From assembly GCF_918797505.1 (NCBI RefSeq), contig NC_092801.1, positions 10,292,001 through 10,356,000 of the forward strand: a stretch of DNA of 64,000 bases, read 5' to 3'. This document shows positions 45,301 to 55,200 of this stretch, in pieces. The translations under genes were made by a program, and so were the position numbers. The stretch's first letter is position 1; each line of letters starts with the position of its first letter. The notes beneath the pieces were generated by a model that searched no databases, was not told the DNA's origin, and saw nothing but the letters and a program-made list of their open reading frames with translations. This DNA is from Bemisia tabaci (taxonomy: Eukaryota > Arthropoda > Insecta > Hemiptera > Aleyrodidae).

Positions 45301-48300
45301 TCATTTTCTAATTTGCAGAAATTTTAAATTCCTATTGTTACATATTGAAATTAATGATATTGCACCTTAGCCGCAATTGTTGACTTATTGAATGGCATAT
45401 TTGAATCTCTAAATCATCATATTAATAGAAAAGCTTTCATTGATCAGAGAGGACATACAGGAGAAAAACAAGGGGGATTCAACTGGAAACAAAGTGAAAA
45501 TACTTGGAAGAAATATTTGTATTTTAGCCTTGTTTCCTGTCTTTTCCCCCTTGTTTTTCTCCTGTTACCATTGGCTCGGGCTGCTTCGTAAAAATTTGTA
45601 CCTCTAGTACAAACATCAGTAACATTTTTGGAATTGAAGATTGTATGTATGCCAAAGAATCAGCTAAAAAACGAAAAAATTCGATCTTCACACCCGGGAT
45701 CTCAGAGCATTATATAGTATTCCCCCAAGATAATCTCGGACAAGTGGGAGAAAACTTTGATTCTTCATCTGGAACCAAGCATGTCAAAAATTCCTGACAC
45801 CATGATTTCGACGCACTTTGGAAGGTTTTTTTTAATGAAGGCAGATTCATAATGGTCTTTAACTCGGATGTCATAAATTTTTCAGAATGTTAAGGGCCGT
45901 CGGATGAAAATTGACTTGCCAGGCAACAAAGATGGCCGACCGATGGACTTCCGTGACCGACAAGGCCGTGACATGGGTCACCGCCAAGGCAGCCGCATGG
46001 GTGAAGGTGATCCTGAAGACCCAGAGCGTACAGAGAGCGATTGGCGAAACGCCCCTAGACCTGCCATGCCTGAAAGAGGCAAGTAATTTTGTGTCGATAA
46101 ACTAGTTTCAAGATGAAGGGTTTTACTGAGTAAACTTAACTGTCAAGTGATTTCTAAAATTTAAAAAAAAAAAAAAAAAAAACCCATTTTAAATATGGCC
46201 TGAGTACTACCTAAAAGTAACAAGACATTAATTTAATCGGGGCGTGCGAAAACCGCTAACGTCCATTTTCCTAATCTTCAATGTTTTTCAGTTAATAATA
46301 CTACTCGGAGTTTGATGCAACCACGAAAGTGGCGTTAATACTCGTCTCCGAGTCACCTTAGTCCCAAAACGAGTCCTTCGTCACTTTTATGGTTGTATCA
46401 GTTCTTTGAAAGTATAATCACCTCAAAAAAATGAAGACTGGAAAAATGGACATTAGCGGTTTTCGCAAGTCCCAATTCAATTCTGCTCAGAATATAATAG
46501 ACCCACCATTCTCCTACCATTACGTTACCTAAAACAACTTATTGTTAGTCATTCTCTCTGACCTGAAAAAATTAAGTTTCTTTAAATTTTGAATTAAATA
46601 AATAGAAGCATTGCATTTCCAGCTGAAGACCTCTCTTGTAAGATGGACATATCATCTCTCAGGTTAATTCTGCCAATTTTTATGACCACTGAATTTTATA
46701 GCTATCAAGTGGACATAAATAGATTGCATTTTGCAAAAAGGAACCAGGAGTAATGCAATGTTGCTAAGATTGTGCGACTTCTTTCGTCTCGGGAGATAAA
46801 CCTGATTATCTATTAACAGTTTCTATTGTACTCTCTAAAAGCTGTAAATTTAAGACGAAAATTACCATGTGAATTTCATATTTTTTCATGATTTCAGTAA
46901 TTTTATTGCAGAGGATGAAGTTGCAAAATCTTAGCATCATTGTATCGCTTCTGGTTCCTTTTTGCAAAATGCAATCCAAATGATTAATCAGTGGTCTTTT
47001 TTTGAAGTAAATATTTTGATACAAACGTCTCTCAAATTTTCACAGCTTTAGTTTTCTTTCCATGTTAGTTTCACCCTCAGAGAAAGAATTTCTAGATTAT
47101 TTTGATTAAATTATAAGTCAATGGGTTAAAAAATGTGCATGCCAAGTCTGTATTTTACGTCCTGTCACTAATTCAATTTTCTCTTCTATTACAGAGGGCT
47201 TCCGGCGGGACGGTTTCCGGAGCGACGACCGGGACCGAGATCGCGACCGCGACCGGGATCGCGGGTTCTCCAAGCGGCCCGGTTTCGACCGCGACGAGAA
47301 GCCCAAGGACCTCGACGGCGACTCCTGCTGGCGCGAAGGCGACCGCGCTCCGCCACCCGCGCGCGAGCCCCTCGAGCGGAGCAACGGCTGGCGCGAGCCC
47401 CGAGACCGCAGCGGCGGCGGCGGCTTCGAACGCCGCGGCGACAGAGATCGAGACAGGGATGACCGACGAGACAGGGACCGGAACGGCTTCGAGCGGATCC
47501 GACAGGAACGCGAGCGCGAAAGGGACGGCTCCAAGAACCGCGAACGCGATGGAAGTCTCGACTGGCGCGCGGACATGGGCGGCGAGCGAGAGAGTCGAGC
47601 CTTTGACCGCCGCGACAGGGACAGCGGCTTCGGACGCCGCGATAGGGATCGAGACGGCGGCGGGTTCGAAAGGCGAGGAAGGGACGGGTTCCGAGATCGT
47701 GGAGATCGGGATCGCGATCGCGATGGGTTCGGAAGACGGGACAGGGATGAGGATCGAGATCGAGGTTTTGGAAGGAGAGATCGGGATATGGGTTTCGAGC
47801 GCAAGGGGGATCCGGACCAGAGCGAGAAGGGCTGGAGGGATGAGCCGCGGGTTATTCCAACGCCGAGGCCGAACGCCAGGCCGGTCACCCCGACGCGGCA
47901 GGAGGAGAGGAGGGATGCGTCGCCCGCGCCGAGAGAGCCGGCTAAGGATGGGAGCAGAGAGGGGTCTCCGGTCAGAGAAAAGAGTAAGATTTCGTTTTTT
48001 AATTTTGTTTTTTTAAGCCTGTGGGCTGATCATTGAATTTCACAGGCAAAGCTGGCTTCTTGCTTCTTTAGGATGCATAGACAATAAGCAATTGAACATG
48101 TTTATTAATATAGCATCACCAGTCATTATCAAACTGTACTCTAATGCCTTGCCAGATGCCAGTCATCAGTTTTACTTAAATACTAAAGAAAAATTCCATG
48201 TTTTAAAATAATTTAATGTATCAAGCTGCGAAGAGTTTAGAGATATCACAGTGCTTTATAATCTTGTTTTGCGCCTATCTACTTTTTATTGGGTTAAATT

Positions 48301-51300
48301 GGCTCTACTTCATCATTTTTCGAAGGATGAGAGGTGAAAATAAAATTTGCATGAGATGAATACTTTGGTTAATACATTCCAAGAGAGAAAGGAGAAAAAT
48401 GGGAATTTGTGATTTTCTGACTCATAGATTGACTTAGCTCAGTAGTGAAAAATTGAGACATTCTCTGAAATAACTGACTAAGAGAGATCTCACGAAGGTT
48501 ATCTTGCTTCACGAGAGGTTTTATGATCGCAATTATTTCTTTCCTTCAACTGAAAAATTACCACTTGCAAATAGATGTAGTATGCAAAACATGGACTCAA
48601 GGTCAATTGTAATGTAAAGTCTTATTTTAGAATATCTGAACCCTACATTTTTTCTGTTTCTACCAAATACTGCTCTGTTCCTTTCTATCATACTCAATTC
48701 TAATGACACATACCCTAATTTTTGAGCGGAAGAAAAAAGAATTTTAAATATGGTATAATTTTGAAATATTCTCAGTGATCAGTACGTTCTGTGATGTGCA
48801 CCTCTGGTCTTATAAAAGGAGCCATCAAATCATTTCTCTTTGTATGATCTCTCATACAATTATTTATTTTATTTTATTTTTTTTTTTTTGGTGTGGGATG
48901 AAATTAGTTCATTTATTTATTGTGTATTCCACACATTTAATTAAATTAATTAAATTTGTTTCCCGCAGGAGATGAGCCCCCAGCAACGCGCAAGCCTTTG
49001 AATCTGAAACCGCGAACAGCGCCCATCAGCAACACACCAGAGGTAGTGCCAAGCTCTGTGTTCGGGAACGCCAAGCCCGTCGACACAGCAGCGAAAGAAA
49101 GAGAACTGGAAGAAAAGTGGAAAGCGCGAGGCAGGCCAGAGCGGGAGCCCAAGGAAGGTGGTGAAAAGGAGCGCAGCGATAGAGATGCTGACAGAGAACG
49201 AGGAGACCGGGACCGTGAACGCGGTGACCGGGACCGTGAACGTGGTGATCGGGACCGTCCCAGAGGTGACAGAGACCGCGATAGAGGTGATCGAGATCGC
49301 GACAGAGGTGACCGAGATCGAGACAGAGGTGACAGAGATCGCGACAGAGGTGACAGAGATCGTGATAGAGGTGACAGAGACAGGCGTCGTCCTTTCAATC
49401 GGGACAGGGACCACTTTAAGGATCGAGACTCAGACAATAGGTATGTCACTTACATCTAGGTTTGTAAAGGGACTCACCATCGTCTCTGCAAAGAACGAAC
49501 GTCTCTTGTTTGCGCTGTTTCAGTATTTTTTCCAGCAATTTTTTGTTAAAGGAGAACCGTCGCACAAATTATTCTGAAAATTTTAGAGTCTTTCTTCACC
49601 AGGGCTCAATAAAAATTATCAAATTTTTGTGAACATTTTTTGAGACGGTTCTCTCGCTATAAATAAAGCAAATGCAAATAAGTACCAAAACAGCACGATT
49701 GAGGTGTATTCTTTTTGCGGGAACCAACTACTTGTACCTCCTAAGTAATAAATGAGTTGGTGCAAGACAATCGCCTGCAATTTTCTTTTATTTAAGGAAA
49801 GAAACTAGCTTTACTTGAGGGCTTGTCTGAGAGAGTTAAAGAGCCACCTTTTTTGCCCCAAATCTGGGATCACAGGAATTCCATCACTGTATGGCCTCAT
49901 TGAATTCCTAGAATGTGATTTTTACTTCGAGTTCAAAGCCAGTATTAGTGCTTTAGTATTCCTAAGTGTACATCGTTTAATAGAAGGTGTGCAAAAGAGA
50001 AAAATATTTATTTACTAAATTTTTAAATCTTTCTAATCTATATTTCAACTTGTGTCCTACGGGGACTCTCTGAAATGATAAAAACACTGCAAAGCAAGTG
50101 CTTTCATAGCCCCCCCCCCCCCCTTCAAATATAACTCCTTTGAAAACAAACCATACTTGCCCAATTCAGCAAAGACGGCAATTCAGAAAAAATTGTTTTG
50201 ATGATTTCAAGTGTCCTTTTTTTAATCTTATATCCAATATTAAGTTTCTGACAAAACTACGAAATCGAAATCGTAGTTTCGAAAACTACGATTAAATTCT
50301 ATTGTGATCCTACTGAAAGTATACTTCCAGGCTTGAAATACATTTTTCTGCGAGCTTTCTCTTGACTAATCTTATGTATTTTTTTCCTGTTATTTTTAGG
50401 CCATCAAAAGAGAATGAACCTCCAAAAGAAGAAAAAAGTTTTGAGCCTGCACCACCTCCGAAAGAAAACGCTTGGACCAAGCGCCCTCAATTATCGGTGA
50501 ATTCATTTCTTTTTTTTCCTCTTCCCTTCAAGTTAGTTTTTCATGAGTTTGTAATAGCAGCAATCATATCGGCTTTAGAAATGCAGCTAATAGTTTACAG
50601 TTGAACTTGGCTGATGCCAAAAGCCGCGCAAGTGGGAGCCATAGCTGTTTAAATTGTACTGAATGGGTAATACATTAATGATTGAATGTTCAGAGTGCCA
50701 TAATTTATCATCGAATTCAAAGGAAGCCAACACCTGAATTTTTTCTATCACTCAATGCATCTAACGAGGAGACCAAATTATAGCCTTTTTGAAATTGTTG
50801 CAAAAAAAGTCCTTGAACAGAAAGATGTGGAAACCTACAAGTTGCGCAGTTGTTAATTCACCAATCAATCTCTTTCGAAAACATCCAACTGTGTTTCATC
50901 GATAAAATTGATGTGTGTGAATCTAGTGTAGTCAAGGGAAGGTTAATAGTGAACATTCTTGCCAAAGAAGTTAGGTTTCTTCCTCCTTCACACACCAACC
51001 AAAGATTTTTGAAAGAAGGATGCAGATAATTCCATATCGAGGTGTATTTGCTAACTTCCTACTTAATGCAAATTTCCTCACCAGTTATTTAAAATGCAGA
51101 GTCAGGCACCTTTTGCAATCTGGGTCTACTCAACATCAGGAACTACTTTTACAAGTTTGAAGGGACCAGCTGTCACGAATTGTTTCATGAAATGCCCTTT
51201 TAACACCAGGTCATCTTTCTTTATTTCAGGCGAACAATGGTCTGCCTGAATCGGATGAATCGAAGATAGTCAAGAAGGTAGAATCTGAGCCCAAAGAACA

Positions 51301-52163
51301 GAAAGAAGAAGTGATTTCTGAAATCAAGCCGAAAGCTGCTCCTGTCGAGCCAGCGGCAAAAGAACCTAGTAAACCGAAAGAAATCATCTCCAACGATGCT
51401 AAAACGAATTCACAACCTATCACCGAGTCAAAGAAAAGTGGTAAGTCTCAGGTTTCATAGGGGTATTTTTAGGTTAATTTTCAAAGTGAATTTGATTGAG
51501 GGAGAAGGGTCTGCAACGGTTTGTTAACTTGAGTCCTGATGATTAGAATAATGATCTTGGGAGTAGTGGTCTGATGTCTGTGAAGACCTGATCAGTTTAT
51601 GAAGGACTCAACTGCCATCTTTGAACACAGCAGTTTCCCTGTACTTCTTGCAAAATTGGGGATATTAAATCCATCTAGGGGCTATGAAGTGTGGTAAAAA
51701 GTAGCGTTTCATTTGCGTAATTTTGGATTATTTTTTAGGATGAGATCAACTGAAAAGGTATGACTTTTCAGAAAATGGTACTTTAACTTGGTCTGATGAT
51801 TAGAATAATGATCTTGGGAGTAGTGGTCTGATGTCTGTGAAGACCTGATCAGTTTATGAAGGACTCAACTGCCATCTTTGAATACCGCAATTTTAATCGT
51901 GGAATAATTTTATTTAAAATCCTAAATTAAATTTCTACATTTTTATATATTTTTTAATTAAAGACTATCAACTTTATTTCGATATATTTGGTATTTTGAT
52001 TTATTTTACTTGAACACTTAACTTTTAAAGTTTTTTATTGTTGTTTCTCTGCACTTCTCGCAAAATTGGGGATATTTGATCCATCTAGGGGCTATAAAGG
52101 GTGGTAAAAAGTTTAGTTTCATTTGCGTAATCATAGTTCATTTAATTTTTAGGGTGAGATAAA

Positions 52164-52200
<37 letters not shown>

Positions 52201-55200
52201 ACTTCAAATAGCCCACAAGGGCTAATCCCACACTTTAAGTCCCATCCCCCCTCCGTCCCTACTGAACCAGTCCCAGGCAACCATTGTTTGAGACCATCAA
52301 ACACGGGTCGCCTGGCCGGGAATCGAACCCGGGACCTCCCGATCATAGAGCAAGCGCTACAACCACTACACCATAGGAGGCCGACAAAAGGAACAACTGG
52401 AAAGGAATTTTTGGAAAATGACACTTCAACATGGTCTGATGATTAGAATATTGATCTTGGGAGTAGTGGTCTGATGAGAGTGATGACCTGATCAATTTAT
52501 GATGGACCTAAATTCTCTTCTACGCTTGAGCAAATACTTTTCGACGAACTGTCCTTTAAGCTCTCCATAATCTCGATGATTATATTTATGATCATGGGAG
52601 TAGTGGTCTGACACTGCTGGAGAACTGATCATGTAGATGAGGAGTGGAGCTTTCAAGTGGCAAAAGTGGGTAGTTAAGTGGCTCATTGACAATTTTCTCA
52701 CGGACCATTTTACTTCTTATTTTTTACCGTGACCACCGGTATAAGGCAACTGTAAAAAGAACTGAAAGTAAATTTTTAGAACTCTAATGCGCACCAGTAC
52801 GAAACTGAGGGGGGGAGAGTGTTCAGCTCAGGCAGTTTGCAATGGAATATTAAATTGGAGTCACGCCGAGAGATCTTTACCGGTTTGGGCCTTATTAGAC
52901 CTCATCAGAAGATCACACTCGGCAGTGAACCCAACTTAACATGCCGCAAAATCCAAGAGTGTGAGCCGAGTGTGATCTTCTGATGAGGTCTAATAAGGCC
53001 CAAACCGGTAAAGATCTCTCGGCGTGACTCCAATTTAATATTCCATTGCAAACTGCCTGAGCTGAACACTCTCCCCCCCTCAGTTTCGTACTGGTGCGCA
53101 TTAGAGTTCTAAAAAAATTTATTTTTGACTCTAATTTTAATTTTTGGTATTTCTTGGCTTTGTTTCCCCGCGAAATGGTGTGGACCCAGCACCATTTCTC
53201 CACCTTGTTATATACAGTTTTGGGCCGCTTCTTAGTGTTTAATTTTCTCAACTGAAAGTATCAGTATGTGTTTTCTGATAAGAGCTAAACATTTTGTTAT
53301 TATCGAAGGCTCTCATTGTACAGGGTTCGTGCGATTACGGAATTTTGAAAAGTCAAGAAAAACCTGGAAATTTCAAGGAAATTGGTGAAAGAATCAGAGA
53401 AAAATTGTTTAGCCACCTTTAATTTCTTTCTAGAATGGGTTTGACAATTTGAACAACAGATTTTGCGTGGAGACTCCTCCAAATTTCGCCTTTTAAATCA
53501 TTTGGCTTGTCCATAAGTATCAGAGAATTGTATTATCTAAATTCTGTGGCAATCCTGATGGTAATCCTGTCATGTCTTTTTTTTATTTCATGGGAAATTA
53601 CCTATCTGACATGAAAATAGCTTGTGAAATCATACCTCTATCATACAGCATTGATATGCTTTCTTCCTGACATTTTGACCACTTTTTAGGTACTTCTGAC
53701 ACCTTACCTCACAGGCCTCTCTATTTTCTGCTACGAATAACTTGTGAATCTAGGCCTTGAATGTAAAATGAAAATATTGGATCCAACAAATTTGTGGCTG
53801 TGCTTCAAATTAAATTCTTTCCGTTTATTGCAGATACAACCGTGAACAATCGTGCACCTCCAAAAGCGAGTGAGCCAGTCAAACCTCAACTGCAAGAACG
53901 GCAGGACCCCCAAGAGCCAGCATCAGGTGACGGTGATGACAGCGAATGGAGCACCAAAGTCTCCAGGTACAGTTTCGATCAATTTCTAGACTAAGCTTGC
54001 CACGTCTTCCTTAGTCTGTTGGTCTTGCTTTTTATTAGTAGACAGGCCTCCGTGTACACCTAGATTTTTAGATTTGCCTTGTTTGCCCTCTGAAGTAATG
54101 GAATTCGATGAGTTTGATGATTTTCAGTTTTAAAAAGCAAGAAAGTCCAGCAGTTTGCCTTACTGTGGCCTTTGAAAGTCTACAAATATTCGTTTATGTA
54201 CTGGGTCTCTGAGAAAAGTTGTATGAATGCATGAAAGTCCTTGTTGAATTCATGAGAACATGTCCACACGGGTGAATTTTTTATCTTGAGTATTTCATTG
54301 CTTGTCAGAGCATTCTTGTGGGAGTTTTGAGTGTTCTTCATGTGTATTAACTTGTCACATGTCCGAGGGGAAAAGAGATGCTCTTCAAGAAGGAGCTAAA
54401 ATGTCTGAAAATCTCTTTGGCTTCGGAAAGGTATTAATAGCCATGTGCTGAAAATCTCTGTTCTTTATAAACTGAAAATCCACTTGTGATGGAAAAAGTG
54501 AACTTAGAATGAAAAGAAGAAAGGCGATTTTACAGTACTCTCTCTCTATATAGCAAATTTCAATGAACCAAAAAATTAATCAAGTACAGGGAGATGTCCG
54601 GTGAACAAAGAGTATAGTACATGTATTTAGTATGGGAAAGAGCCGTCGGATTTATCCCGCATAAAGTGTGTTCCCTTTCAAAGGAGGCCTCCACGGAAGC
54701 AGAGTGTTGTACTTAAGTCAATTTTTCCAGTCTTAAGCAAGGTTGAATTCTTAAATGAAATTTGGAAAGAATGATTTCTTCATCAATTCAGTGCTCGACA
54801 TCTCTCAAAAGCTATTCAAAAACTGAAGAAACAAACTGCTCATTCTGGATAAAAATCACTATGTCTTTGTTTCTATGTGATGGCTGGATAGTCTTTTTAC
54901 ACCGGAATTCATAAACTGACTTGTTTTCGGGAGGAGTGTGATTTGAGTCTCTGTTCAAGCTTTTCGCGAAGCATTATTTTTGCTGTGTTTTTCGTATGTT
55001 TGCACAGGGCTTTTCGCTCTCTAGTTCTCATCAGTCGTGTTGTTCCTCCACAAGACTTGCTGTAAGGGTGTCTAGCATTAGGATTCTAGGTCAATCAGGA
55101 TTTGAGGATAAATCGGTTGTAAAATCTGGATTTGAGAAAAGTCAGCAGTACGATCAGATATTTTTATTGAACTATTTTTGTGAAGTTACCTTTGTGCAGA

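Larger units (their letters stand above)
51441..52430 (+). repeat. Tandem duplication of intron segment carrying the snoRNA-like unit
   Basis: The stretch after copy 1 (51,604-51,790) recurs after copy 2 (51,861-52,430), including GATCCATCTAGGGGCTAT-type sequence and the part before the next box C. The second copy is enlarged by about 140 bp of AT-rich sequence near 51,900-52,040 and by the SINE. Confidence 0.75.

Noticed and set aside
47118..47888. A 256-codon Ser/Arg/Pro-rich open frame on the minus strand
   Set aside because: It is the complement of the DR-rich eIF4B exon 6; the coding frame on the plus strand has splice sites and homologous blocks.
48946..49449. Two long minus-strand frames and other plus-strand frames over exon 7
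   Set aside because: They arise from an 18-nt repeat (a multiple of three), which keeps all frames open; only the GDRDR frame continues eIF4B.
52149..52424. A 91-codon minus-strand frame
   Set aside because: It translates the tRNA-derived SINE and its poly(A) tail.
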